NCBI RefSeq assembly: GCF_002080045.1
Contig: NZ_MUIN01000007.1
Location: 1,062-65,061, forward strand
DNA length: 64,000 bases
Direction of reading: 5' to 3'
Source of the DNA: Pseudomonas sp. Bc-h
GTDB taxonomy: Bacteria; Pseudomonadota; Gammaproteobacteria; Pseudomonadales; Pseudomonadaceae
In this document: one piece after another, positions 45,472 through 54,357 of the stretch
Layout: each line of letters begins with the position of its first letter
Numbering within the stretch: the stretch's first letter is position 1
The notes under the pieces: generated by a model
Told to the model about the DNA's origin: nothing
The model's database searches: none
What the model saw: only the letters and a program-made list of their open reading frames with translations
Translations under genes and position numbers: made by a program

Positions 45472-45496
45472 ATCACTGACGAACACCCAGCAACCG

Positions 45497-47506
45497 CTAC
45501 ACCAACTCCGGCTCGATCCGGTCGCGCCCGGCCAGCTTCGCGGCATACACCCCTGAATCCGCCCGCAGCAGCAAGGCGTCGCCGCCCTCGCCTTTGCGCC
45601 AACTGGCGATACCGAAACTGGCGGTCACACGACCTACCCCGTCGACCGGCTCGGCGCGCAACGCCGCCCACAACTCGGCGGCCAGTGCGTAAGCCTGGTC
45701 ACCGTCGGTGTCCGGGCACAGCACCATGAACTCTTCGCCCCCGAGGCGACAGAACACATCGCTGCGTCGCAGCCGGTGACACAGCCGTGCGCAGATCGCC
45801 TGCAGCACGTGATCCCCCACCGCGTGCCCCAGTTGATCGTTGATGCATTTGAAGTGATCGATATCGAGCATCACCACGGCAAAAACCCCGCCGTGGCGCT
45901 CCACTCGCAACAATTCGGCCTGCAGACGCTCCTGAAAATAGCGGCGGTTATAGACCCCGGTCAGCGCGTCGGTGACAGACATGGTGCGCAGCTCTTCCTC
46001 CACCCGCTTGCGCTCGGTGATGTCCAGGCATACCGCCAGATAGCCGATCCATTGATCCTGTTCATCAAGCACCGGGCTGACCTGCATGTTCACCCGCAGG
46101 TGGCTGCCGTCCTGACGCACGAACGTCCAGTCGTGGGCCTGATGCCCATGCTCTTCCACCGCCTCCACCAACATCGCTTCGCCCGCCTTGATGGAGCGCC
46201 CGTAACGCTGGGTCAACTCGGACACATGCTCGGCAAGCTCCGCCGGCAGGTGCAACTGGCGCAGCGTCAGGGCACCGCAGACCTCTGCACTGCTGTAGCC
46301 GAGCATCTTTTCGGCGCCAATGTTAAAAGTGGTGATGACCCCTTCCAGATCGGTTGCGATGATCGCCACCTGCGTCGCAGCGTCCAGCACGTTGCGCAGC
46401 TGACCATGGGCACTGCGCAGTTGCTGTTCACGCTGGCGCAGTTGCACCGTACGTTGCTCCACCAGACGCACAGCCCGCTGACGCTGACTGATCAGCGCGT
46501 ACAGCAAGGCGCTGAGCATGAAACTGAGCAACGCGCCGAGCACCACCACGCTGTCGGTGCTCGACGGATTGGCGCCGATAAAGGCTGCGGTAGGACGAAT
46601 CTGCAAGGCGTAGTGGCGACCCGCGAAGGTCAACGCCGTGCCGAACTGCAAATCACCGGGCACCGCGCTGGCGTTCGATTGATACAACAAATCCGGGGTC
46701 TGCGGCGAGGTCAGGTCGTACAGCCTGAGGGCCAGGTTATCCAGATCCTGCTGCGGCAGACCTTCGGCCATCAGCTTGCGCAGGCTGATCACGGCCATCA
46801 CGTAACCTTCGAGCACCCCCGAGTGCTCGGTCCCCATTCGGTCCCGTGACAACACCGGCGCCACCAACAGCACGCCATTGCGGTTTTCCTGTTCAAGGCC
46901 CACCAGATTCATGCGCGGCGACGCGGCCATGTTTCCGGTCGTCAGCGCCTGTTGCAGCGTTGCGTGGCGGGCGTGCTCAGAGTCGACGTCAAAGCCGGTG
47001 GGCAATGGCATGGTGCTGCGGCTTTGCGTGTAGCGCACCGGAAAATAAGCCGCTCGATGACCCGCAGTCCGCAGCCCGCCGGCTTCGTCCATTTCCCGCA
47101 CGGCATAACTTGGCACGCCATCGGCCTGCGCCGACGCCTCGAACTGCAGGCGATCGGCATCAAGCACCCGTGGCGCCCAGGAATAAGCCTGGGTCCAGAT
47201 GAGCATGGGATTGGCGAAACCGTTGAATTCTTCCTGGGACACTTCATCGGAATAGACAAAGAATCGGCGCAGGCTGTCCAGACGTTGCAACTGGCCGTCG
47301 AGACGCTCCTGAATGCGACTGACCCGCTCGCTGGCGAGCAACTCGAAGCGTTGGCGCAACTGACGTTGATACAACTCGACGTTGGTCAGCGCCAACAGGG
47401 CGGTGAGCACTGCACCCGCGCAAAACACGAGCACTGCCACCACCCAGGACGAGGTGTCTTCATTGATGAGGCCAAGAATCTTGGCGCTTGCCTGATTCGA
47501 CGACAT
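45497..47506 (-). CDS. CHASE-PAS-GGDEF diguanylate cyclase
   Basis: 669 residues. A membrane helix (about 18-42) is followed by a periplasmic CHASE domain (FFVYSDEVSQEEFNGF, later LGTALTFAGRHYALQI), a second helix near 325-345, a PAS domain with PAC segment (about 375-500), and a C-terminal cyclase with GGEEF at 589-593 and an I-site RRSD at 580-583. It should make c-di-GMP in response to a small periplasmic ligand and be product-inhibited. The ATG at 47506 has only a weak ribosome site. It is a single-gene unit converging on paoC. Confidence 0.93.
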   Translation of the reverse strand: MSSNQASAKILGLINEDTSSWVVAVLVFCAGAVLTALLALTNVELYQRQLRQRFELLASERVSRIQERLDGQLQRLDSLRRFFVYSDEVSQEEFNGFANPMLIWTQAYSWAPRVLDADRLQFEASAQADGVPSYAVREMDEAGGLRTAGHRAAYFPVRYTQSRSTMPLPTGFDVDSEHARHATLQQALTTGNMAASPRMNLVGLEQENRNGVLLVAPVLSRDRMGTEHSGVLEGYVMAVISLRKLMAEGLPQQDLDNLALRLYDLTSPQTPDLLYQSNASAVPGDLQFGTALTFAGRHYALQIRPTAAFIGANPSSTDSVVVLGALLSFMLSALLYALISQRQRAVRLVEQRTVQLRQREQQLRSAHGQLRNVLDAATQVAIIATDLEGVITTFNIGAEKMLGYSSAEVCGALTLRQLHLPAELAEHVSELTQRYGRSIKAGEAMLVEAVEEHGHQAHDWTFVRQDGSHLRVNMQVSPVLDEQDQWIGYLAVCLDITERKRVEEELRTMSVTDALTGVYNRRYFQERLQAELLRVERHGGVFAVVMLDIDHFKCINDQLGHAVGDHVLQAICARLCHRLRRSDVFCRLGGEEFMVLCPDTDGDQAYALAAELWAALRAEPVDGVGRVTASFGIASWRKGEGGDALLLRADSGVYAAKLAGRDRIEPELV

Positions 47507-47655
47507 ACGCAGAACTCATGACGCCACAGTGTTGCCGCGACACGTGGCCAGACCTCACTTATAGCTATTCGCCATTAGTTTGCCTAGTGCTGTGTGTCGC
47601 CCTGGTTATAACGCCTTCAAGGCGCCGACCGGGAAAGGTCAGCGCCTGAAGCGGT

Positions 47656-49926
47656 TCAGCGGGCGGTGATCTTCCAGGCGCGATGGATTTTCCCGTTGCG
47701 GGCAAAATCCGGGTCGATGGTCTGCTGGGTGATTTCCTCGACCACATAGCGTTCGGCGAGGTTGTCTTCCAGCTGGAACTTGCGGAAGTTGTTGGAGAAA
47801 TACAGCACGCCGCCGCTGGCCAGACGCGCCATCGCCAGGTCGATCAATTGCACCTGATCGCGCTGCACGTCGAACACCCCTTCCATGCGTTTGGAGTTGG
47901 AGAAGGTCGGCGGGTCGATGAAGATCAGGTCGTACTCGTCGCGGCTGCTTTCCAGCCACGCCATGACATCGCCCTGCTCCAGACGGTTCTTGTCCGAAAA
48001 ACCGTTGAGCGACAGGTTGCGTCGCGCCCAGTCGAGGTAGGTTTTCGACAGGTCGACGCTGGTGGTGCTGCGCGCGCCACCCTTGGCCGCGTGCACGCTG
48101 GCGGTCGCGGTGTAGCAGAACAGGTTGAGAAAGCGCTTGCCGGCCGCTTCTTTCTGGATGCGCATGCGCATCGGGCGATGGTCGAGGAACAGACCGGTAT
48201 CCAGGTAATCGGTCAGGTTGACCAGCAGCTTGATGCCGCCCTCGTTGACCTCGTTGAACTTGCCCTGCGCGCTCTGACGTTCGTACTGTCTGGTGCCGCT
48301 CTGACGCTCACGACGCTTGACCACCACGCGGCTCTTGTCGATGTTCAGCGCCTGAGGAATGGCCGCCAATGCGTCGAACATGCGAATCGAGGCCTTTTCT
48401 GGGTCGATGGACTTCGGCGCGGCGTATTCCTGGACGTGAACCCAGTCGTGGTACAGGTCGATGGCCATGGCGTATTCCGGCATGTCGGCATCATAGACGC
48501 GGTAGCAATCGATGCCTTCGCGCTTGACCCACTTGCTCATGGCCTTGAGGTTCTTTTGCAGGCGGTTGGCGAACATCTGCCCCCCTTCGCTCAACCGCGG
48601 CTGCTCGATCACCGGCGCAGGGGCAGGCGTGGGCTTGATCGGGTTGCCGTTCTTGTTGAACTTGCGCTCTTGCGGCTCGTCCGGGGTCTGATCGTAGGCG
48701 GCTTGCTCGCGCTCGGCCTGGCGCTGCTCCGGGGTACGACGCTCACCGGTGACGAACTGGTCCGGCTGGACTTTGATCAGCAGCAGCTTGCACGGCAGCG
48801 CACCGTTCCAGAACGCGTACTGTTTATGGCTGCGGATGCCCATGCGCTTGCCCAGGTCCGGGGCGCCGGTGAACACCGCCGCTTCCCAGTTCAGGCAGGC
48901 CTGACGCAGGCGCTCGCCGAGGTTCTGATAGAGGTACAACAGGCTCGCTTCATCGCCCAGACGCTCGCCGTACGGCGGGTTGCAGATCACCAGGCCTTTC
49001 TGGTTCTGGTCCGGACGCGGCTCAAAGGTCGCGACTTCGCCCTGATAGATCTTGATCCATTCAGACAACCCGGCGCGCTCGACGTTGTTACGGCCGGGCT
49101 GAATCAGACGCGGGTCGGCTTCATAACCACGAATCCACGATGGCGGTTTGGCCAGCCCGGCTTCGGCGCGCGCCAGTGCTTCGTCGTGCAGCTTGCGCCA
49201 CAGCGCCGGGACGTGGCCCAGCCAGGCGGAGAAACCCCAGCGTTCGCGCTTGAGGTTCGGCGCGATGTCGGCGGCGATCATCGCCGCTTCCACCAGAAAG
49301 GTACCCACGCCGCACATCGGGTCGGCCAGCGCGCCGCCCTCTGCGGCGATACGCGGCCAGCCGGAACGAATGAGAATGGCGGCCGCGAGGTTTTCCTTCA
49401 GCGGCGCCGCACCCTGCTGCAGGCGATAGCCGCGCTGGTGCAGACTGTGGCCGGACAGGTCCAGCGACAGAATCGCCTCGCCACGGTCCAGACGCAGATG
49501 CACGCGCAGGTCCGGGTTGAGCTTGTCGATCGAGGGGCGCAAACCGTCGGAGGTGCGCAGACGGTCGACGATGGCGTCCTTGACCTTCAAGGCGCCGAAA
49601 TGGGTGTTGTCGATGCCCGAACCGTGACCGCTGAACTCGACGGCCAGAGTGCCGTCCGGTTCAAGATGGTCGGCCCACTCGATGTCGTGCACACCGTGGT
49701 AGAGGTCTTCGGCGTCCTTCATCGGGAAGCGCTTGAGCACCAGCAACACACGGTTAGCCAGGCGCGACCACAGGCACAGCCGGTACGCGGTCTCCATGTC
49801 GGCGCTGCCGCGGATGGTCGAGGTGTGTTCCCGGGTTTCCTGGAGGCCAAGCGCAGTGGCTTCCTCAGCGAGCAGGCCTTCGAGGCCTTTGGGGCAGGTG
49901 AGGAAAAGTTCGTAATGGTCCGACAT
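47656..49926 (-). CDS. rlmL: Bifunctional 23S rRNA methyltransferase RlmKL
   Basis: 756 residues. The N-terminal THUMP and RlmL half makes m2G2445 (DPMCGVGTFLVEAAM near residue 195, NPPYGERLGDE near 312). The C-terminal RlmK half makes m7G2069 (RFLNLFCYTATASVHAAKGG near 585, DPPTFSNSKRM near 660). A linker near 430-470 is rich in Pro, Lys and Gln. The start at 49926 matches the family N-terminus SDHYELFLTCPKGLE; longer starts add non-conserved residues. It is divergent from rmf, the usual arrangement in Pseudomonas. Confidence 0.96.
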   Translation of the reverse strand: MSDHYELFLTCPKGLEGLLAEEATALGLQETREHTSTIRGSADMETAYRLCLWSRLANRVLLVLKRFPMKDAEDLYHGVHDIEWADHLEPDGTLAVEFSGHGSGIDNTHFGALKVKDAIVDRLRTSDGLRPSIDKLNPDLRVHLRLDRGEAILSLDLSGHSLHQRGYRLQQGAAPLKENLAAAILIRSGWPRIAAEGGALADPMCGVGTFLVEAAMIAADIAPNLKRERWGFSAWLGHVPALWRKLHDEALARAEAGLAKPPSWIRGYEADPRLIQPGRNNVERAGLSEWIKIYQGEVATFEPRPDQNQKGLVICNPPYGERLGDEASLLYLYQNLGERLRQACLNWEAAVFTGAPDLGKRMGIRSHKQYAFWNGALPCKLLLIKVQPDQFVTGERRTPEQRQAEREQAAYDQTPDEPQERKFNKNGNPIKPTPAPAPVIEQPRLSEGGQMFANRLQKNLKAMSKWVKREGIDCYRVYDADMPEYAMAIDLYHDWVHVQEYAAPKSIDPEKASIRMFDALAAIPQALNIDKSRVVVKRRERQSGTRQYERQSAQGKFNEVNEGGIKLLVNLTDYLDTGLFLDHRPMRMRIQKEAAGKRFLNLFCYTATASVHAAKGGARSTTSVDLSKTYLDWARRNLSLNGFSDKNRLEQGDVMAWLESSRDEYDLIFIDPPTFSNSKRMEGVFDVQRDQVQLIDLAMARLASGGVLYFSNNFRKFQLEDNLAERYVVEEITQQTIDPDFARNGKIHRAWKITAR

Positions 49927-50502
49927 CGGTATTCCAGAGCCTTTGGCTATGAGTGGCGGGACAACGCATTGTCCGACCCGATTCAAGCAGACGTCTTTCA
50001 TGGAGAACGCCTGCGTGGCACACAAGTTGTGCCGATCCGCCGCAACGATACATTTCGACTGCGGCAGTGATGTCCATCAGCGCAAACCGATGAACATTCT
50101 GATATTAAAAAACCACTATTCAGCCCGACTACGGCAGTAATAAAAAGTCACATCACTGACCCTTCGTCGTTTTAAAACTGACGTCAATCAGCCATCAGTT
50201 GTACATGAGAACGACTCGCACATTTCATCAAGACCCTCGGATCAGGGCGCCTCGCGGAAAAAGTGCCCTCGAAACGATTCAGCGCTTATGGTCTTTATGC
50301 CTCAATGGTGACGCTCTTATGACAAAACGGTCATTCACAGCGTCCCAAGCATTGGTTAGAAATCAACTCAGGTTGTCGCCGCAACGACGACAGCACCACG
50401 CCCGCGACGCCGGCAGCGGGCATGCAAAGGCAGAAGATTTCTGCCCGACCTCGACCTGAGGTCTCCAGGGACATAACAGTCAACAAACGAGGGCAACACC
50501 CT
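49927..50502. promoter_or_regulatory. 576-bp divergent region between rlmL and rmf
   Basis: No convincing gene. The part near 50090-50220 is AT-rich and probably carries promoters for both sides. A dyad GCCCGC (50400-50405)/GCGGGC (50416-50421) lies about 80 bp before rmf and may fold in its leader. The rmf message therefore may have a long 5' leader, but I could not place its start. Confidence 0.45.
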
Positions 50503-50718
50503 ATGAGAAGACTTAAGCGTGATCCGTTGGAAAGAGCTTTTTCGCGCGGATATCAATACGGCGTAACTGGTAAATCCCGTGAGCTTTGCCCATTTACTCT
50601 ACCGTCGGTACGTCAAGCCTGGATCAACGGCTGGCGAGAAGGACGCGGCGACAACTGGGACGGTATGACTGGCACTGCGGGTATACACAGACTCAACGAA
50701 CTTCACGCGGTCGGCTGA
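50503..50718 (+). CDS. rmf: Ribosome modulation factor
   Basis: 71 residues containing the family sequence RAFSRGYQYGVTGKSRELCPF and AWINGWREGRGDNWDGM. RMF binds 70S ribosomes in stationary phase and drives formation of inactive 100S dimers. The ATG at 50503 follows GAGGG; an in-frame start 81 bp upstream lies in non-conserved sequence. A terminator follows at 50826. Confidence 0.96.
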   Translation: MRRLKRDPLERAFSRGYQYGVTGKSRELCPFTLPSVRQAWINGWREGRGDNWDGMTGTAGIHRLNELHAVG

Positions 50719-50825
50719 CACTACACCATTACCAAAGGTAAATTCCGACTCAAGATTTCTTCGACAATCTGATTTCGTTTCACATTAACCATGCACGTCC
50801 CATCCGGGCGGCGGGCTAAAGCCCA

Positions 50826-50855
50826 AGAGGGGTTCCACACGGAGCCCCTCTTTTT
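50826..50855 (+). terminator. Intrinsic terminator downstream of rmf
   Basis: AGAGGGG (50826-50832) pairs with CCCCTCT (50845-50851), followed by TTTTTG on the plus strand. It lies between the converging rmf and pyrD genes. The T-run favours termination of rmf. Confidence 0.88.
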
Positions 50856-50880
50856 GTTTCGGCTTTCTGGCGAGGCGTTG

Positions 50881-51903
50881 TTATCGAGGCATCGCCGCGA
50901 TGGCATCCACGGACTCGCGAATCAGCGCCGGGCCCTTGTAGATGAAACCCGAATAGACCTGCACCAGGCTGGCACCGGCCGCGATCTTCTGCGCAGCGTG
51001 TTTACCTTCGGTGATCCCGCCTGCCGCGATGATCGGCAACTTGCCGCCCAGCTCACCGGCCAGCACCTTGACGATGTGCGTGCTCTTGTCGCGTACCGGC
51101 GCACCGGACAGACCGCCCGCCTCGTCGGCATGGGGCAAGCCCTCGACGCCGACGCGGCTGAGCGTGGTGTTGGTGGCGATCACTGCGTCCATCCCCGACT
51201 CCAGCAACGCACTGGCGACCAGTACGGTTTCTTCGTCGCTCATGTCCGGCGCGATCTTGATCGCCAGCGGCACACGCTTGCCATGGATGCCAGTCAGCTC
51301 TTCCTGACGCACACGCAGCGCTTCCAGCAGTTGCTTGAGCGAGTCACCGAACTGCAGACTGCGCAGGCCCGGGGTGTTCGGCGAGCTGACGTTAACCGTG
51401 ATGTAGCTGGCGTGGTCGTAGACCTTGTCCAGGCAGATCAGGTAGTCGTCGACCGCGCGCTCGACCGGAGTGTCGAAGTTCTTGCCGATGTTGATGCCCA
51501 GCACACCCTTGTATTTGGCGGCCTGCACCCGGCTGACCAGGTTGTCGACGCCCAGATTGTTGAAACCCATGCGGTTGATGATGCCTTCGGCGTGCGGCAG
51601 GCGGAAAATCCGCGGTTTAGGGTTGCCTGGCTGAGGACGCGGGGTCACGGTGCCGATTTCAACGAAGCCGAAACCCAGCTGGGCGAAGCCGTCGATGGCC
51701 GCACCGTTCTTGTCCAGACCGGCGGCAAGGCCTACCGGGTTGGGAAACTGCAAGCCCATGACCGTCACCGGCAACCGCGCGGGCGCCTTGTTGAACAGGC
51801 CATTGAGCCCCAGACGACCGCCGGCACCGATCAGGTCGATGGACAGATCGTGGGAGGTTTCCGGGGAGAGTTTGAACAGTAACTGGCGGGCCAGGTTATA
51901 CAT
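50881..51903 (-). CDS. pyrD: Dihydroorotate dehydrogenase, class 2
   Basis: 340 residues, the standard length for the membrane-associated quinone-dependent enzyme of pyrimidine synthesis. The N-terminal helix pair ([22 protein letters not shown]) is the quinone/membrane region. FMN-binding segments are [15 protein letters not shown] near residue 53, [11 protein letters not shown] near 175 with the catalytic Ser, and IAAGGI near 295. The start at 51903 is the family start; a longer frame extends to 52077 into the nasS leader. It is divergent from nasS. Confidence 0.97.
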   Translation of the reverse strand: MYNLARQLLFKLSPETSHDLSIDLIGAGGRLGLNGLFNKAPARLPVTVMGLQFPNPVGLAAGLDKNGAAIDGFAQLGFGFVEIGTVTPRPQPGNPKPRIFRLPHAEGIINRMGFNNLGVDNLVSRVQAAKYKGVLGINIGKNFDTPVERAVDDYLICLDKVYDHASYITVNVSSPNTPGLRSLQFGDSLKQLLEALRVRQEELTGIHGKRVPLAIKIAPDMSDEETVLVASALLESGMDAVIATNTTLSRVGVEGLPHADEAGGLSGAPVRDKSTHIVKVLAGELGGKLPIIAAGGITEGKHAAQKIAAGASLVQVYSGFIYKGPALIRESVDAIAAMPR

Positions 51904-52043
51904 GGGCGGGCGCGGCTCGATTGCGGCTGAAGTCAGCGGCGGATTATAGACGGGGGCAAGGGTGTTGCGCGAGGCATGTCGCGAACTTTGCGCAGGCTGC
52001 CTCGCGGCGCTGGCATATGCCTTGCTTTGGTTCTGTTCATTGA

Positions 52044-52126
52044 ACCCGATCCAACGGCGGACCGGGTCCTCGGACAATGGCGTCGTTTTCGTCCCGGCTC
52101 AGGCCCGGACGGGGCGGCGTTTTTTT
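52044..52126 (+). promoter_or_regulatory. Candidate ANTAR (NasT)-responsive leader of nasST
   Basis: Hairpin P1: ACCCGATCC (52044-52052) pairs with GGACCGGGT (52059-52067), eight of nine pairs, around the hexaloop AACGGC. Hairpin P2: GAC (52073-52075), hexaloop AATGGC (52076-52081), GTC (52082-52084). Both loops have A at position 1 and G at position 4, the ANTAR-binding signature. The 3' arm of P2 is inside the 5' arm of an intrinsic terminator (52081-52094 with 52107-52119, followed by seven T at 52120-52126). Stabilising P2 would therefore prevent termination and allow reading into nasS at 52182. Confidence 0.75.
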
Positions 52127-52181
52127 ATGGAAGGCCGGTCCTCCCCTCTTCGGGAGGGTCCCTTCAGGCGGAACCGAAATC

Positions 52182-53402
52182 ATGAATGACACCCTCAACA
52201 CACCACTGGCCTGGGTCAACGGCAGCGACGCGCCGGAATTGAACAGCATCGACGTCGGCTTCATGGCCCTCACCGACAGCGCCTCGCTGATCGTTGCCGC
52301 GACGCAAGGATTCGCCCAGCCTTATGGCCTGAACATCAATCTACAGCGCCAGCCTTCGTGGGCCAGTCTGCGCGACAAGTTGGTCAGCGGCGAGTTGCAT
52401 GCGGCGCACAGCCTCTATGGCCTGGTGTACGCAGCGCAGTTGGGGATCGGCGGGCCAGCCAAGGACATGGCGGTGCTCATGGGCCTCAACCAGAACGGTC
52501 AGAGCATCAACCTTTCCTCGACGCTACAGAATCAAGGCGTGATCACTCCTGAGGCGCTGGACCGTCGCACGCACCAAAGCGGGACGAAACTGACCTTCGC
52601 CCAGACACTGCCCACTGGCAATCACGCCATGTGGCTGTATTACTGGCTCGCCAGCCAGGGCGTTCATCCGCTGGAAGACGTCGACAGCGTGGTGGTCCCG
52701 CCGCCACAGATGGTCGAACACCTCAAGGCGCAACGCATCGACGGCTTTTGCGTCGGCGAGCCTTGGGGTGCCAGCGCCGTGAATCAGCATCTGGGGTTCA
52801 CCCTGGCGACCAGTCAGACCATCTGGCCGGATCACCCGGAAAAGGTCCTCGGCTGCACGCTGGAGTTCGTCCAGCAATACCCCAATACAGCGCGAGTGCT
52901 GATCATGGCGGTGCTGGAGGCCAGTCGGTTTATCGAGGAAAGCCTCGATAACCGCCGCAGCACCGCGCAAATGCTCAGCGGCAGCGAGTACGTGAACGCC
53001 CCGGTCGAAGACATCGAAGCGCGACTGCTGGGTGAGTACAGCGACGGGCTGGGCAATCACTGGCAGGATCACCACGCGGTCAGCTTCCATCGCAAGGGCG
53101 AGGTCAACATGCCATGGCTGTCGGATGGCATGTGGTTCATGACCCAGTTTCGTCGTTGGGGCTTGTTACGAGAGGACCCGGACTACCTGGGCGTGGCTTC
53201 TCAGGTGCAGCAACTCGCGCTCTATCGTCGAGCGGCCGAAGCCTTGGACATCAAGGTCCCTGCTACGGCCCTGCGCAGCAGCCAGTTGATCGACGGCAAG
53301 GTCTGGGACGGCAGCGATCCGGTCGGCTATGCCCGCAGCTTCAAACTGCACGCACTGGCCGATGCCGAGCCTGTAGTCGCCGATCCAGTCGCTGACGAAT
53401 AA
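52182..53402 (+). CDS. nasS: Nitrate/nitrite sensor protein NasS
   Basis: 406 residues similar to the nitrate-binding protein NrtA but with no signal peptide, which marks it as the cytoplasmic sensor NasS. Typical segments are VGFMALTDSASLIVAATQGFAQPYGL near residue 25, FCVGEPWGASAVNQ near 190 and LRRWGL-like FRRWGLLRED near 320. NasS holds NasT inactive and releases it when nitrate or nitrite binds. The ATG at 52182 starts the conserved region. It is followed by nasT after 12 bp. Confidence 0.93.
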   Translation: MNDTLNTPLAWVNGSDAPELNSIDVGFMALTDSASLIVAATQGFAQPYGLNINLQRQPSWASLRDKLVSGELHAAHSLYGLVYAAQLGIGGPAKDMAVLMGLNQNGQSINLSSTLQNQGVITPEALDRRTHQSGTKLTFAQTLPTGNHAMWLYYWLASQGVHPLEDVDSVVVPPPQMVEHLKAQRIDGFCVGEPWGASAVNQHLGFTLATSQTIWPDHPEKVLGCTLEFVQQYPNTARVLIMAVLEASRFIEESLDNRRSTAQMLSGSEYVNAPVEDIEARLLGEYSDGLGNHWQDHHAVSFHRKGEVNMPWLSDGMWFMTQFRRWGLLREDPDYLGVASQVQQLALYRRAAEALDIKVPATALRSSQLIDGKVWDGSDPVGYARSFKLHALADAEPVVADPVADE

Positions 53403-53414
53403 GGAGACGCCAAC

Positions 53415-53990
53415 ATGCTGCGAATCCTGCTGATAAACGACACACCGAAGAAAGTCGGACGCCTGAAAGCTGCCCTCATCGAGGCGGGTTTCGAGGTGAT
53501 CGACGAGTCCGGCCTGATTATCGACCTGCCTGAGCGGGTGCAGGCGGTGCGCCCGGACGTGATCCTGATCGACACCGAGTCTCCCGGCCGTGACGTCATG
53601 GAGCAAGTGGTGCTGGTGACCCGCGACCTGCCCCGCCCGATCGTCATGTTCACCGACGAGCACGACCCCGGCGTCATGCGCCAGGCCATCAAATCCGGGG
53701 TCAGCGCCTACATCGTCGAGGGCATCCACGCCCAACGTCTGCAGCCCATTCTCGACGTGGCCATGGCGCGCTTCGAAAGCGATCAGGACCTGCGTGCGCA
53801 ACTGCACGCCCGCGACCAACAACTGGCCGAGCGCAAACGCATCGAGACCGCCAAAGGCCTGCTGATGAAGATGAAAAACTGCAACGAGGAAGAGGCCTAC
53901 ACCCTGATGCGCCGACAGGCCATGAGCCGTCAGCAGAAACTGATTCAGGTCGCCGAACAGATCATTGCCATGAGTGAACTGCTGGGGTGA
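53415..53990 (+). CDS. nasT: ANTAR-domain transcription antiterminator NasT
   Basis: 191 residues. An N-terminal pseudo-receiver (LRILLINDTPKK, Asp53 in ILIDTESPGRD) is followed by a coiled coil and a C-terminal ANTAR RNA-binding domain (ERKRIETAKGLLMKMKNCNEEEAYTLMRRQAMSRQQKL, about 138-175). Released from NasS, NasT binds two-hairpin leaders and prevents termination. Two such leaders are in this window, before nasS and before nasA, so NasT probably controls both its own operon and the transporter operon. GGAG lies before the ATG. Confidence 0.94.
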   Translation: MLRILLINDTPKKVGRLKAALIEAGFEVIDESGLIIDLPERVQAVRPDVILIDTESPGRDVMEQVVLVTRDLPRPIVMFTDEHDPGVMRQAIKSGVSAYIVEGIHAQRLQPILDVAMARFESDQDLRAQLHARDQQLAERKRIETAKGLLMKMKNCNEEEAYTLMRRQAMSRQQKLIQVAEQIIAMSELLG

Positions 53991-54040
53991 TTAAAGCCTT
54001 CTGGCAACGCACACACCTTGAAATGACGGACCTGTAGAAG

Positions 54041-54092
54041 TCCGGCTTGCCGGGGGTAGCGAATTCAAGGCCGCGACCGCCGGCAAGCCGGA
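54041..54092. repeat. REP-type inverted pair between nasT and nasA
   Basis: TCCGGCTTGCCG (54041-54052) and CGGCAAGCCGGA (54081-54092) are a perfect 12-bp inverted pair flanked by the same GCGACCGCCGGCAAGCCGG core as the pair at 8070-8109. It lies just before the nasA leader and may separate the two transcription units. Confidence 0.88.
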
Positions 54093-54150
54093 CTGATACA
54101 GAGATTGAGTCAGGGCCTTATGGCCCGCTCCTTGCTAGATAGATCCCACA

Positions 54151-54241
54151 GGTAGCCAACGGCGGTTGCCCCCACTTACGACAAAGACGTCGCACACCCC
54201 TTCGCCAGACGCGGACAGGGTTGCGACGTTTTTGCGTTTTT
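54151..54241 (+). promoter_or_regulatory. Candidate ANTAR (NasT)-responsive attenuator of nasA
   Basis: Hairpin P1: GGTAGCC (54151-54157) and GGTTGCC (54164-54170) pair over seven positions (two G-U) around hexaloop AACGGC. Hairpin P2: CGAC (54179-54182), hexaloop AAAGAC (54183-54188), GTCG (54189-54192). Both loops have A1 and G4. The terminator stem ACGTCGCA (54187-54194) with TGCGACGT (54222-54229), followed by T-rich sequence to 54241, shares the GTCG arm with P2. P2 and terminator are mutually exclusive, the arrangement known for ANTAR antitermination. The leader ends about 115 bp before nasA. Confidence 0.8.
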
Positions 54242-54357
54242 GGCCCCCGAGAAAGGGCCGGGGTGGAGCGCCGGGTTGGTGCTTCGCCTGCAAGACCTGA
54301 CCCGTGACGGTGCGACAGACCCACGCCCGCGACGATTTCCTGCAGATGAGGTGTTAG

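Noticed and set aside
47683..50070. A 795-codon plus-strand open frame
   Set aside because: Antisense to rlmL, which is clearly real; the antisense translation is low-complexity and lacks a ribosome site.
52182..53402. Reading this gene as a periplasmic nitrate-binding transporter subunit (NrtA)
   Set aside because: It has no signal peptide, no adjacent ABC permease or ATPase genes, and is coupled to nasT, which fits the cytoplasmic sensor NasS.
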